Source: Pseudomonas sp. RIT-PI-r (lineage in GTDB: Bacteria; Pseudomonadota; Gammaproteobacteria; Pseudomonadales; Pseudomonadaceae). From it: DNA of 64,000 bases. The stretch lies in contig NZ_LIGE01000025.1 in NCBI RefSeq assembly GCF_001297015.1, forward strand, positions 930,001-994,000, read 5' to 3'. Below the pieces are notes generated by a model, which saw only the letters and a list, made by a program, of their open reading frames with translations, was not told the origin of the DNA and ran no database searches. The position numbers were made by a program, and so were the translations under genes. Positions 37,839 to 47,097 of the stretch are shown in pieces. Numbering within the stretch: position 1 is the first letter of the stretch; the number at the start of each line of letters is the position of its first letter.

Positions 37839-39490
37839 GAAGAAGTGGCACCGCTCGAAGGTGTGGATGGCGCAGGGGCGACGGCTTTGGTGGTGCTCAT
37901 CAGCCACAGCGCACGAATGGACAGCCAGATCATGGTCAGCACCGCAATCACGGCGATCAGCATGAACACGTCGTTATAGGCCAGCACGTTGGCCTCACGG
38001 GTAGCGGCATTGGACAGGGTGCGAATACCCGCGAGATTGCGCAGGCTCGGATCGGCCAACAGCGAACCGTACGCCGAGCCGCCGCTCTGCACGCGTGCTG
38101 CCACTAAAGGGTCAGACAGCGTCAGATGCTCAACGATTTGACTGGAATGAAATTTTTCCCGGACGATCTGGAAAGTTCCCAGAAGCGCTGCGCCAAGCAG
38201 GCCGCCAAGGTTATTGCAGATCCCGAACAGCACGGAAAAACTCACCAGGTTACGCGGATTGGTCAGCACGTTGCGCGTGCCGAGAACCATGGTCGGGCCG
38301 AGGAAAAACGTGCTGCCGAAGGCCAGCAGGAACTGGCTGAAATACAGGTTCTGCGGGCGGGTCAGGTTGTTGGAAAAACTGTCCATTACCGACCCGGTGG
38401 CCATCAGACCCAAGGAGATGATCAACGGCATCAACAGGTGTTTGGGGTCGATCGTCAGTGCACTGGTCAACAGCCCCGCGACGCTGCCAATCAGCATGAC
38501 CACGTACAGGCTGTGCAACTGCTCGTAGCCCATGTTCAGGTTTTGCATGAAGCCCACCGCCCCGGTGGACTGCTCCGAGGTGACCATACGAATCAGGGTC
38601 ACCGCCAGCGCCAGGCGGATCATCGTTCCGCTGCCAAGCCAACGGGTCATCAGCATCGGGTTGCTACGGTTATGTTCGATGGCCAGGCCGGCGAGAATCA
38701 GCGCGATGGACGAAGCCAGGGCAACACCGATCCAGTCCGCCTCCAGCCACCAGTCAATCCGCCCCAACGACAGCACCGCGCACAACAACGCCACGCCCGT
38801 AGCCAGAATCGCGAAGGTCAGAAAATCGAGTTTTTCGAAGGTTTTGAAACGATCGCCCGGCGGCAACTTGAGCATCAACACGCAACCGAGCGACAGCAGC
38901 GCCATGCCCAATTCGAACAGGTACAAGCCACGCCATTCGGCAATCTGCAACAAGTCTTCGGAGAACAAGCGCGCCAGCGGCAACGCCAGTTGCGAGGTGC
39001 CAAGACCCAGCACCAGCGCCTTCATCCGCCACTTCGCCGGGAATGCCTGGACCATGTAATACAGGCCCAGCGAACTCAGCGCCGCGCCCACCATGCCGTG
39101 CGCCGCACGCACTGCGACGGCGGAATTCAGATCGTTGACGAACAGATGGCCGAAGGTCACCAGCGCATACAGCACCAGGAACACTTCAGTGAATGCGCGC
39201 AAACCGAACTGCTGGCGAAACTTCACCAACAGCAGGTTCATCGACACGTTGGTCATCACATACGCCGCCGGCAGCCAGGCCATTTCTGCGGTGGTTGCGC
39301 CGAGGGCGCCCTGCAGATACGTCAGGTTGGCGACCACCAGCGAATTACCCAAACCACCGGTCAATGCCACCAGCACACCGACCAGCGCATAGGCCAGGCG
39401 CTTGGGATTGGAGTGCAACGGCGTCGAGGGGGAACCGGGCAGACTGGGCTTTTCGTGGGGCTGCCAGTTGCGCGGGGCGTATTGATCCAT
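37835..39490 (-). CDS. DHA2-family MFS exporter (EmrB-like)
   Basis: This 551-residue inner-membrane protein has about 14 transmembrane helices, typical of the DHA2 drug:H+ antiporters. Signatures are GGLGNSLVVANLTYLQGALG and WLPAAYVMTNVSMNLL at the N-terminus. It drives efflux with its HlyD-type partner, whose start overlaps its stop. The gene is upstream of the adaptor in the leftward operon. Fatty acids, uncouplers or organic drugs are plausible substrates by family only. Confidence 0.88.
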   Translation of the reverse strand: MDQYAPRNWQPHEKPSLPGSPSTPLHSNPKRLAYALVGVLVALTGGLGNSLVVANLTYLQGALGATTAEMAWLPAAYVMTNVSMNLLLVKFRQQFGLRAFTEVFLVLYALVTFGHLFVNDLNSAVAVRAAHGMVGAALSSLGLYYMVQAFPAKWRMKALVLGLGTSQLALPLARLFSEDLLQIAEWRGLYLFELGMALLSLGCVLMLKLPPGDRFKTFEKLDFLTFAILATGVALLCAVLSLGRIDWWLEADWIGVALASSIALILAGLAIEHNRSNPMLMTRWLGSGTMIRLALAVTLIRMVTSEQSTGAVGFMQNLNMGYEQLHSLYVVMLIGSVAGLLTSALTIDPKHLLMPLIISLGLMATGSVMDSFSNNLTRPQNLYFSQFLLAFGSTFFLGPTMVLGTRNVLTNPRNLVSFSVLFGICNNLGGLLGAALLGTFQIVREKFHSSQIVEHLTLSDPLVAARVQSGGSAYGSLLADPSLRNLAGIRTLSNAATREANVLAYNDVFMLIAVIAVLTMIWLSIRALWLMSTTKAVAPAPSTPSSGATSS

Positions 39491-39570
39491 GGAAAGGCCT
39501 TGTACGGAACGTGGGTGAAGTTTGCCGCAAATTCACCGGCAACACACATCCCATGGACAACACAGATCCT

Positions 39571-39665
39571 TGTAGGAGCTGTCGAGTGAAACGAGGCTGC
39601 GATCTTTTGATCCTGTTTTTTTAAAAAGCCAGATCAAAAGATCGCAGCGTGCCGCAGCTCCTACA
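39571..39665. repeat. REP doublet (gatcaaaagatcgcag type)
   Basis: gtaggagctgtcgagtgaaa and the right part gatcgcagcgtgccgcagctcctac surround a core gatcttttgatcctg...agatcaaaagatc; the two ends are diverged from each other. Confidence 0.85.
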
Positions 39666-39747
39666 AAGTGATCTGCGTCGCGACGGCAAGTCATCGTATA
39701 ACTTGCTGTTGACATTCCCGCAAAACCTAGGAAATATCCGCACCAAT

Positions 39748-39769
39748 GTTGTACGACGACGTATGACAA
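39748..39769. promoter_or_regulatory. GntR/FadR-like GTnnnAC operator candidate upstream of the porin
   Basis: gttgtacgacgacgtatgac contains two GTnnnAC cores (GTACGAC and GTATGAC) of the kind bound by FCD-type GntR regulators. CGTATGAC at 39760-39767 recurs inverted upstream of udh at 41457-41464. Confidence 0.4.
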
Positions 39770-39805
39770 ATAATAAAAACAACAAACGAAACAGGGAGCG
39801 TCACA

Positions 39806-41092
39806 GTGAGCACACTTGTCCGCAATTCCGTCCGCCCAACTCGCTTCTCCAACCGTTCCACCCTGAGCCTGATCGGCTGCAGCAGCCTGGCCCTCGCCCT
39901 ACCGATGAGCGCCGATGCCGAAGGCTTTCTCGAAGACAGCAAAGCCACGCTGAACCTGCGCAACGCCTACTTCAACCGCAACTTCGTCAACCCGGCCAAT
40001 GCCCAGGGCAAGGCCGAAGAGTGGACGCAGAACTTCATCCTCGACGCCAAATCCGGCTTCACCCAAGGCACCGTCGGTTTCGGTCTCGATGTGCTGGGGA
40101 TGTATTCGCAAAAGCTTGATGGCGGCAAAGGCACCGGCGGCACGCAACTGTTGCCGATCCACGATGACGGGCGTCCGGCGGATAATTTCGGCCGCCTCGG
40201 CGTGGCGTTGAAAGCCAAGGTCTCGAAGACAGAATTGAAGGTTGGCGAATGGATGCCGGTGCTGCCGATCCTGCGCTCCGACGATGGCCGCTCCCTGCCG
40301 CAGACCTTTCGCGGCGGCCAGATCACCTCTACCGAGATCAATGGCCTGAGCGTCTACGGCGGCCAGTTCCGCGGCAACAGCCCACGCAACGACGCGAGCA
40401 TGGAAGACATGTCGATGAACGGCCGCGGCGCGTTCACATCAGACCGCTTCAACTTCGGCGGCGGCGAATACACCTTCAACGACAAGCGCACCCTGGTCGG
40501 CGTGTGGTACGCCGAACTCAGCGACATCTACCAACAGCAGTATTTCAACCTCAGCCACAGCCAGCCGTTGGGCGACTGGACCCTGGGCGCCAACCTCGGT
40601 TTCTTCACCGGCAAGGAAGACGGCAGCGCCCAGGCCGGCGACCTCGACAACAAGACCGCGTTCGCCCTGCTTTCGGCCAAATACGGTGGCAACACCTTCT
40701 ACGTCGGCCTGCAAAAACTCAGCGGCGACGACGCGTGGATGCGGGTCAACGGCACCAGCGGCGGCACCCTCGCCAACGACAGTTACAACGCCAGTTACGA
40801 CAACGCCAAGGAACGCTCGTGGCAGTTGCGTCACGACTACAACTTCGTCGCCCTCGGCGTTCCCGGCCTGACGCTGATGAACCGCTACATCAGCGGCGAT
40901 AACGTGCACACCGGAACAATTACTGACGGCAAGGAATGGGGCCGCGAGTCGGAACTGGCCTACACCGTGCAGAGCGGGCCGCTGAAGAATCTCAACGTGA
41001 AATGGCGTAACGCAACGATTCGCCGGGACTTCAGCACCAACGAGTTCGATGAGAACCGGATCTTTATCAGTTATCCGATTTCGTTGTTGTAA
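39806..41092 (+). CDS. OprD-family outer-membrane porin
   Basis: This is a 428-residue protein from GTG 39806 with AGGGAG nine bases before it. An N-terminal signal with a long leader (ends near MSADAEG) is followed by OprD-type beta-strand sequence: LNLRNAYFNRNF near the start, then FRGGQITSTEINGLSVYGGQF and MEDMSMNGRGAF in the middle. The last residue pattern ends in hydrophobic SYPISLL. OprD porins are specific channels for small acids. Its place upstream of uronate dehydrogenase and a TRAP carrier suggests hexuronate or aldarate uptake. Confidence 0.9.
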   Translation: MSTLVRNSVRPTRFSNRSTLSLIGCSSLALALPMSADAEGFLEDSKATLNLRNAYFNRNFVNPANAQGKAEEWTQNFILDAKSGFTQGTVGFGLDVLGMYSQKLDGGKGTGGTQLLPIHDDGRPADNFGRLGVALKAKVSKTELKVGEWMPVLPILRSDDGRSLPQTFRGGQITSTEINGLSVYGGQFRGNSPRNDASMEDMSMNGRGAFTSDRFNFGGGEYTFNDKRTLVGVWYAELSDIYQQQYFNLSHSQPLGDWTLGANLGFFTGKEDGSAQAGDLDNKTAFALLSAKYGGNTFYVGLQKLSGDDAWMRVNGTSGGTLANDSYNASYDNAKERSWQLRHDYNFVALGVPGLTLMNRYISGDNVHTGTITDGKEWGRESELAYTVQSGPLKNLNVKWRNATIRRDFSTNEFDENRIFISYPISLL

Positions 41093-41507
41093 AGCCAGTC
41101 GCCACACCGAGTTTCCCTGTGGGAGCGAGCCTGCTCGCGAAGGCGGCGTGTCAGTCGATGCAAGTGTTGCCTGGACCGGCCTCATCGCTGGCAAGCCAGC
41201 TCCCACAGGATTTTGTGGTGAATGCAGTAATTGAAAACAACGCTGATACCTGTGGGAGCTGGCTTGCCAGCGATGGCGGCGGCAGATTCACCATTGATGT
41301 TGATTGACACACCGCTTTCGCGAGCAGGCTCGCTCCCACATGGGATTGCATTGCAAATACGGAACGGTGGTGATCGAAAAGACAACCAGGCCTTCCGTCA
41401 TCTACACCAAAAGTCGCGTTGACAAGTTCCGGAAACCCTACCGATACTTCAGCGCAGTCATACGACAACCTACAACAACCCTAATAACAATATGTCCAGG
41501 GATTGCC
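41093..41507. other. Intergenic region with rearranged REP mosaic and udh promoter
   Basis: These 415 bases contain no gene; 41117-41341 is REP-derived (see that entry) and 41450-41507 is a promoter-like, AT-richer leader of udh with tacaacaaccctaataac. Confidence 0.75.
41117..41341. repeat. Mosaic of two REP families in mirrored order
   Basis: Outer ends tgtgggagcgagcctgctcgcg and the inverted cgcgagcaggctcgctccca enclose atcgctggcaagccagctcc (41183 onward) and tgtgggagctggcttgccag (41251 onward), so the inner pair is everted relative to normal doublets. Confidence 0.85.
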
Positions 41508-42332
41508 ATGACGTCTACCTCTACTCCCCGCGCTCCATTCAATCGCCTGCTGCTGACCGGCGCTGCCGGTGGCCTGGGCAAAGTTCTGCGCGAACGCCTG
41601 CGCCCTTATGCCAATGTGCTGCGTCTGTCCGACATCGCCGCCCTCGCTCCGGCTAGCGATGAGCGCGAAGAAATCGTCGTCTGCGACCTCGCCGACAAAC
41701 ACGCCGTGCACCAATTGGTCGAAGGCGTCGATGCAATCCTGCACTTTGGTGGCGTCTCCGTTGAGCGCCCGTTCGAAGAAATCCTCGGCGCTAACATTTG
41801 CGGCGTCTTTCACATCTATGAAGCCGCGCGCCGACATGGCGTGAAGCGGGTGATCTTCGCCAGCTCCAACCATGTGATCGGCTTCTATAAACAGGACGAG
41901 CCGCTCGATGCCGGCTCCGCCCGCCGCCCCGATGGCTACTACGGATTGTCCAAGTCTTACGGCGAAGACATGGCCAGTTTCTACTTCGATCGCTACGGCA
42001 TCGAGACCGTCAGCATCCGCATCGGCTCCTCGTTCCCCGAGCCGCAAAACCGTCGAATGATGCACACCTGGCTGAGCTTCGACGACCTCACGCAATTGCT
42101 CGAACACTCGCTGTACACGCCGAACGTCGGTCACACGATTGTCTACGGCATGTCCGACAACAAGGACGTCTGGTGGGACAACCGCTTCGCCAGCCACCTC
42201 GGTTTTGAAGCGAAGGACAGCTCGGAAGTGTTCCGTGAAAAAGTCGAAGCGCAACCGATGCCGGCCGCCGATGACCCGGCGCGGATTTACCAGGGCGGCG
42301 CGTTTGTCGCGGCAGGTCCGTTCGGCGACTGA
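41508..42332 (+). CDS. udh: Uronate dehydrogenase (NAD-dependent)
   Basis: This 274-residue extended-type SDR converts D-galacturonate or D-glucuronate to the aldarolactone. It has the dinucleotide site TGAAGGLGK and catalytic YYGLSK (Tyr/Lys) near residue 135, and its size matches characterised Udh of Pseudomonas syringae (about 275). ATG 41508 begins MTSTSTPRAPFNRLLLTGA; an extended reading starts in REP sequence and is rejected. The SMP-30-like lactonase follows closely, giving the first two steps of the oxidative hexuronate route. The aldarate dehydratase is not in the window. Confidence 0.88.
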   Translation: MTSTSTPRAPFNRLLLTGAAGGLGKVLRERLRPYANVLRLSDIAALAPASDEREEIVVCDLADKHAVHQLVEGVDAILHFGGVSVERPFEEILGANICGVFHIYEAARRHGVKRVIFASSNHVIGFYKQDEPLDAGSARRPDGYYGLSKSYGEDMASFYFDRYGIETVSIRIGSSFPEPQNRRMMHTWLSFDDLTQLLEHSLYTPNVGHTIVYGMSDNKDVWWDNRFASHLGFEAKDSSEVFREKVEAQPMPAADDPARIYQGGAFVAAGPFGD

Positions 42333-42362
42333 TCACCCTGACAACGACGCAAAGGAATGAGT

Positions 42363-43256
42363 ATGCAAGCCGAATTGATCGTCGATGCCCGCAACGCCGT
42401 CGGCGAAAGCCCGGTGTGGGTGGCAGAGGAAAATGCGCTGTACTGGGTCGATATTCCCAACGGCGGCCTGCAACGCTGGAGCGCCGACACTGGGCATGTG
42501 CATGCCTGGAAAACCCCGCAAATGCTCGCCTGCATTGCCCGCCACAGCCGTGGCGGCTGGGTGGCCGGCAGGGAAAGCGGATTCTTCCATCTGCACCCGC
42601 CCAGCGACGGCAGCCTCGACAGTGAGCTGTTGGCCAGCGTCGAGCACAGCCGCCAAGACATGCGCCTGAACGATGGTCGCTGCGACCGTCAGGGCCGGTT
42701 CTGGGCTGGCAGCATGGTGTTGAACATGGGCCTGAATGCTCCCGAAGGCCGGCTCTATCGTTACGGCGCCGGGCAGTCTGGGGTGGTCGAAGCGCAACTC
42801 GACGGCTTCATCGTGCCCAACGGCCTCGGTTTCAGCCCCGACGGCAAGACGATGTACCTGTCCGATTCGCATCCCGACGTGCAACTGATCTGGGCGTTCG
42901 ATTACGACACGGACACTGGCACACCGTCGAATCGTCGCGTTTTCGTCGACATGAACCATTTCCCCGGTCGCCCCGATGGCGCCGCCGTGGACGCCGAAGG
43001 TTGCTACTGGATCTGCGCCAACGACGCCGGCCTCGTCCATCGCTACACGCCGGATGGGCGCCTTGACTACTCGCTGCCCGTACCGGTGAAAAAACCCACC
43101 ATGTGCGCCTTCGGTGGCAGCGGGATGGACACCTTGTTCGTCGCCTCGATCCGTCCCGGCGATGACCTCGATCCGCAATCTCTGGCCGGCGGCGTGTTCG
43201 CCTTGAAGCCAGGCGTCAAAGGCCTTCCGGAACCCTTGTTCAACGATTGGCTTTAA
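42363..43256 (+). CDS. SMP-30/gluconolactonase family protein
   Basis: This is a 297-residue six-bladed propeller lactonase. Metal ligands are spread over the blades: GESPVW with the first Glu, RLNDGRCDRQGRFWAG for Asn/Asp, VPNGLGFSPDGKTMYLSD, and PDGAAVDAEGCYWICAN. It should open the galactaro- or glucarolactone formed by Udh. ATG 42363 with AAGGA six bases upstream is preferred to ATG 42357, which would sit on its own site. It is encoded in the udh operon. Confidence 0.88.
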   Translation: MQAELIVDARNAVGESPVWVAEENALYWVDIPNGGLQRWSADTGHVHAWKTPQMLACIARHSRGGWVAGRESGFFHLHPPSDGSLDSELLASVEHSRQDMRLNDGRCDRQGRFWAGSMVLNMGLNAPEGRLYRYGAGQSGVVEAQLDGFIVPNGLGFSPDGKTMYLSDSHPDVQLIWAFDYDTDTGTPSNRRVFVDMNHFPGRPDGAAVDAEGCYWICANDAGLVHRYTPDGRLDYSLPVPVKKPTMCAFGGSGMDTLFVASIRPGDDLDPQSLAGGVFALKPGVKGLPEPLFNDWL

Positions 43257-43316
43257 ACCCTCTGCTGCACCGCTGCGCCTTGAACACAACAATAACAAGA
43301 CTGGAGACTCACCCCC

Positions 43317-44288
43317 ATGAACTTCAAACGCACCTTGCTCGCCGCTGCACTTCCACTGATGTTCACCTTTGCCGGTGCCGCTCAGGCGCTGGAACTCAAA
43401 TTCGCTGACATTCACCCCGCCGGTTACCCGACCGTCGTAGCCGAAGAAAGCATGGGCAAGACCCTGACCAAAGAATCCAACGGCGAGCTGACCTTCAAGT
43501 ACTTCCCCGGCGGTGTGCTCGGTTCGGAAAAGGAAGTCATCGAGCAGATGCAGGTCGGCGCGGTGCAGCTGTCGCGCGTCAGCCTGGGTATCGTCGGCCC
43601 AGTAGTGCCGGACGTGAACGTGTTCAACATGCCGTTCATCTTCCGCGACCAGAAACACATGCGTGACGTCATCGATGGCCCGGTAGGCGACGAAATCCTC
43701 GGCAAAATCACCAACTCCGAATTCGGCCTGGTGGCCCTGGCGTGGATGGACGGCGGCACACGCAGCATTTACACCAAGAAACCGGTACGCAAACTCGAAG
43801 ACCTCAAAGGCATGAAAATCCGTGTCCAGGGCAACCCGATGTTCATCGACATGATGAACGCCATGGGCGGTAACGGCATCGCCATGGACACCGGCGAGAT
43901 CTTCAGCGCCCTGCAGACCGGCGTGATCGACGGCGCCGAAAACAACCCGCCGACCCTGCTTGAACACAACCACTTCCAGAACGCCAAATTCTATAGCCTG
44001 ACCGGTCACCTGATCCTGCCCGAGCCGATCGTGATGTCGAAAATCACTTGGGAAAAACTCACCCCGGATCAACAGGCGCTAGTCAAAACAGCCGCCAAGG
44101 CTGCCCAGGCTGAAGAACGCGTGCTGTGGGACAAGAAATCCGCTGCCAGCGAAGAAAAACTCAAGGCTGCCGGCGTCGAGTTCATCACCGTCGACAAGAA
44201 ACCCTTCTACGACGCCACCGCCTCGGTTCGGGAGAAATACGGCGCACCGTATGCCGATCTGATCAAAAAGATCGAAGCCGTTCAGTAA
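43317..44288 (+). CDS. dctP: TRAP transporter solute-binding protein DctP
   Basis: This is a 323-residue periplasmic protein with Sec signal MNFKRTLLAAALPLMFTFAG cleaved after AQA. The DctP family pattern includes LKFADIHPAGYPTVVAEES, GVIDGAENNPPTLLEHNHF and a Trp/Arg-containing LKGMKIRVQGNP, where Arg binds a substrate carboxylate. In this cluster the ligand is probably galacturonate or glucuronate. GGAGACTCACCCCC precedes the ATG. Confidence 0.92.
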   Translation: MNFKRTLLAAALPLMFTFAGAAQALELKFADIHPAGYPTVVAEESMGKTLTKESNGELTFKYFPGGVLGSEKEVIEQMQVGAVQLSRVSLGIVGPVVPDVNVFNMPFIFRDQKHMRDVIDGPVGDEILGKITNSEFGLVALAWMDGGTRSIYTKKPVRKLEDLKGMKIRVQGNPMFIDMMNAMGGNGIAMDTGEIFSALQTGVIDGAENNPPTLLEHNHFQNAKFYSLTGHLILPEPIVMSKITWEKLTPDQQALVKTAAKAAQAEERVLWDKKSAASEEKLKAAGVEFITVDKKPFYDATASVREKYGAPYADLIKKIEAVQ

Positions 44289-44363
44289 CGCCTCCCACTC
44301 CATACTCATGAAAAGGCCCGACGCGCCCGATGTTTGAGGCGCGTCCGGTTACGGTGGAACCCG

Positions 44364-44891
44364 ATGAAGAATTTGCTGCTGCGTATCAACGACAAGATTT
44401 ACATGACGTGCATCTGGGTCGCCGGCCTTTCCGTCCTGGCGATTTCCCTGATGATCCCTTGGGGCGTGTTTGCCCGCTATGTGCTGGGCACCGGCTCGAG
44501 CTGGCCGGAACCCACAGCGATTCTGCTGATGATGGTGTTCACTTTTATCGGTGCTGCCGCCAGTTATCGCGCTGGCGCGCACATGGCGGTGGCGGTGCTC
44601 ACCGCCCGCCTGCCGCCGCAACTGAAATCCGCAGCGGCGATTTTTTCCCAGTTACTCATGGCGGCGATCTGCATTTTCATGACGATCTGGGGCGCCCAGC
44701 TGTGCATGTCCACCTGGAACCAGTTCATGGCCGCCCTGCCCGACCTGCGGGTTGGCGTGACCTATTTGCCGATTCCACTGGGCGGCTTGCTAACGCTGAT
44801 TTTCGTTGTGGAAAAACTCTTGCTCGGTGACCAGAGCAAACGACGCGTCGTGCAGTTCGACCTGGTTGAAGAAAGTGAAGGTGCCGCTTAA
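44364..44891 (+). CDS. dctQ: TRAP transporter small membrane subunit DctQ
   Basis: This is a 175-residue four-helix membrane protein. I chose ATG 44364 (MKNLLLRINDKIYM), as upstream in-frame codons have no site. The conserved region is VFARYVLGTGSSWPEPTAILLM. It pairs with DctM, which starts in the last base of this gene (TAATG). Confidence 0.9.
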   Translation: MKNLLLRINDKIYMTCIWVAGLSVLAISLMIPWGVFARYVLGTGSSWPEPTAILLMMVFTFIGAAASYRAGAHMAVAVLTARLPPQLKSAAAIFSQLLMAAICIFMTIWGAQLCMSTWNQFMAALPDLRVGVTYLPIPLGGLLTLIFVVEKLLLGDQSKRRVVQFDLVEESEGAA

Positions 44892-46171
44892 TGGACGCTC
44901 TGATACTGCTGGGCAGTTTTATCGTATTGATCCTGATCGGTATGCCGGTCGCCTACGCGCTCGGCGCGGCCGCGCTGATCGGTGCATGGTGGATCGACAT
45001 TCCGTTCCAGGCGGTGATGATCCAGGTCGCTTCGGGGGTGAACAAATTCTCGCTGCTGGCCATTCCGTTCTTCGTGCTCGCCGGTGCGATCATGGCCGAG
45101 GGCGGCATGTCCCGTCGATTGGTGGCGTGTGCCGGGGTGCTGGTGGGGTTTGTCCGCGGCGGTCTGTCGCTGGTCAACATCGTCGCGTCGACCTTTTTCG
45201 GCGCGATCTCCGGTTCGTCGGTGGCCGACACCGCGTCGGTGGGTTCGGTGCTGATTCCGGAAATGGAACGCAAGGGCTATCCACGGGACTTCTCCACCGC
45301 CGTGACCGTCAGCGGTTCGGTGCAAGCCCTGCTGACCCCGCCCAGCCATAACTCGGTGCTTTACTCCCTGGCCGCCGGTGGCACGGTTTCGATTGCCTCG
45401 CTGTTCATGGCGGGCATCGTGCCGGGCTTGCTGATGAGCGCCTGCCTGATGGTGCTGTGTCTGATTTTCGCGCGAAAACGCGATTATCCCAAGGGTGAAG
45501 TGATCCCGATGCGCCAGGCGTTGAAAATCGTCGGCGAAGCCCTCTGGGGCCTGATGGCGATGGTGATCATCCTCGGCGGCATCCTGTCCGGTATCTTCAC
45601 CGCGACCGAGTCGGCGGCGATCGCCGTGCTCTGGGCATTCTTCGTCACCATGTTCATCTATCGCGACTACAAGTGGCGCGAGCTGCCGAAACTGATGCAC
45701 CGCACGGTGCGGACGATTTCGATCGTGATGATCCTGATCGGTTTCGCCGCGAGCTTCGGCTACATCATGACCCTGATGCAGATCCCGGCGAAAATCACCA
45801 CGCTGTTCCTGACCCTGTCGGACAACCGCTACGTGATCCTGATGTGCATCAACGTCATGCTGCTGTTGCTCGGCACGGTGATGGACATGGCGCCACTGAT
45901 CCTGATCCTGACGCCGATCCTGATGCCGGTGATTCTCGGCATCGGTGTGGACCCGGTGCAATTCGGCATGATCATGCTGGTGAATCTGGGGATAGGGCTG
46001 ATAACGCCGCCGGTGGGTGCGGTGCTGTTTGTCGGTTCGGCGGTGGGCAAAGTGAGTATTGAAAGCACTGTTAAAGCGTTGCTGCCGTTCTATGCCGTGC
46101 TGTTCCTGGTGTTGATGCTGGTGACTTACGTGCCGGCACTTTCGCTGTGGTTGCCGCACCTGGTGTTGTAA
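44891..46171 (+). CDS. dctM: TRAP transporter large membrane subunit DctM
   Basis: This 426-residue polytopic subunit with 12 or so helices forms the transport channel driven by Na+ or H+. It contains the DctM signatures FFGAISGSSVADTASVGS near residue 120 and LLTPPSHNSVLYSLAAGG. The start overlaps the dctQ stop by one base. It completes a three-part carrier with DctP and DctQ, expected to import a hexuronate. Confidence 0.92.
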   Translation: MDALILLGSFIVLILIGMPVAYALGAAALIGAWWIDIPFQAVMIQVASGVNKFSLLAIPFFVLAGAIMAEGGMSRRLVACAGVLVGFVRGGLSLVNIVASTFFGAISGSSVADTASVGSVLIPEMERKGYPRDFSTAVTVSGSVQALLTPPSHNSVLYSLAAGGTVSIASLFMAGIVPGLLMSACLMVLCLIFARKRDYPKGEVIPMRQALKIVGEALWGLMAMVIILGGILSGIFTATESAAIAVLWAFFVTMFIYRDYKWRELPKLMHRTVRTISIVMILIGFAASFGYIMTLMQIPAKITTLFLTLSDNRYVILMCINVMLLLLGTVMDMAPLILILTPILMPVILGIGVDPVQFGMIMLVNLGIGLITPPVGAVLFVGSAVGKVSIESTVKALLPFYAVLFLVLMLVTYVPALSLWLPHLVL

Positions 46172-46179
46172 CAACCTGA

Positions 46180-46279
46180 AAGATCGCAGCCTCGTTTCAC
46201 TCGACAGCTCCTACAGGGAAACGCAATCCCTGTAGGAGCTGCCGAAGGCTCGGGCCGCGATCGGACGATCTTTTGATCT
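46180..46279. repeat. Degraded REP doublet (gatcgcag type)
   Basis: agatcgcagcctcgtttcac...agctcctacaggg is followed by ctgtaggagctgccgaaggctcg and gatcttttgatc. The right arm carries an extra ggccgcgatcgga segment. Confidence 0.8.
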
Positions 46280-46287
46280 TCCAATAC

Positions 46288-47088
46288 TCACGCCCGCAAC
46301 AACATATACCCCGCCACCACCAGACAGACACTGGCAAACCCCACCTGCAACGCCCGCGCCGGCACTCGCGCACAGAGCTTGCGGCCGATGATCATGCCGA
46401 CAATGCTGGCGACGATGAACGCCGCGCCCTGCCCGTCGATTCGCACACCGGCGTGAAACGATCCGATCACGCCAATCGCCGAAATCAGGCTGATCACCAT
46501 CAATGACGTCGCAACAATCCCGCGCATTTGCACATCGGTCAGTTGCTTGAACGCCGGCACAATCAAAAAGCCGCCACCGACACCGAGCAAACCGGAAACA
46601 ACCCCGGTGATCGCGCCTAAAGCCGCCAGGGTCGCGGTGCATTTGGCCGTCCAGTCAAGGCGCCCGGTTTCTTCGTTGAGCATACAGTTCTTCTGGCCCC
46701 AACTGGCGTGACCATGATCGCTCGGCCCCTCCTGCTGACGCTCGCGGCGCAGCATGCGCCAGGCCACCATGACCATCAGCAGACTGAACAGAATCATCAG
46801 AATCTTCTCCGGCAACTGATGCGCGAAGTAGATCCCCAACGGCGAAAACACTGCGCCCAACGCCGCAATCAACAACGCCGCGCGATAGCGCACCAGACCA
46901 TGACGCAGGCCGTCGATAGCGCCGACTGCCGCCGCACTGCCCACCGCAAACAACGCCACCGGCGCGGCTTGCGTCATCGTCCAGCCAAGGCCGAGCACCA
47001 GTGCCGGCACCGCAAGAATCCCACCGCCGGCCCCGGTCAAACCGAGGAGCAATCCCATCACCACACCAAACAGACTTGCCAGCAACAT
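46288..47088 (-). CDS. TauE/SafE-family sulfite/organosulfonate exporter
   Basis: This 266-residue membrane protein with about eight helices has the TauE motif repeats GLTGAGGGILAVPALVLGLG and GLLGVGGGFLIVPAF, one in each half. A short loop (residues about 120-145) contains His, Cys and charged residues. Next to the sulfide:quinone reductase gene (10 bases apart), it likely exports sulfite or a related oxidation product. Substrate direction is inferred from family. Confidence 0.88.
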   Translation of the reverse strand: MLLASLFGVVMGLLLGLTGAGGGILAVPALVLGLGWTMTQAAPVALFAVGSAAAVGAIDGLRHGLVRYRAALLIAALGAVFSPLGIYFAHQLPEKILMILFSLLMVMVAWRMLRRERQQEGPSDHGHASWGQKNCMLNEETGRLDWTAKCTATLAALGAITGVVSGLLGVGGGFLIVPAFKQLTDVQMRGIVATSLMVISLISAIGVIGSFHAGVRIDGQGAAFIVASIVGMIIGRKLCARVPARALQVGFASVCLVVAGYMLLRA

Positions 47089-47097
47089 AGGGTTTTC

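Larger units (their letters stand above)
39491..39805. other. Divergent promoter region of the MFS exporter and OprD genes
   Basis: The 315 bases hold a REP (39571-39665) and, nearer the porin, an AT-richer segment with the GTnnnAC pair at 39748-39769. No gene is seen. Confidence 0.7.
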
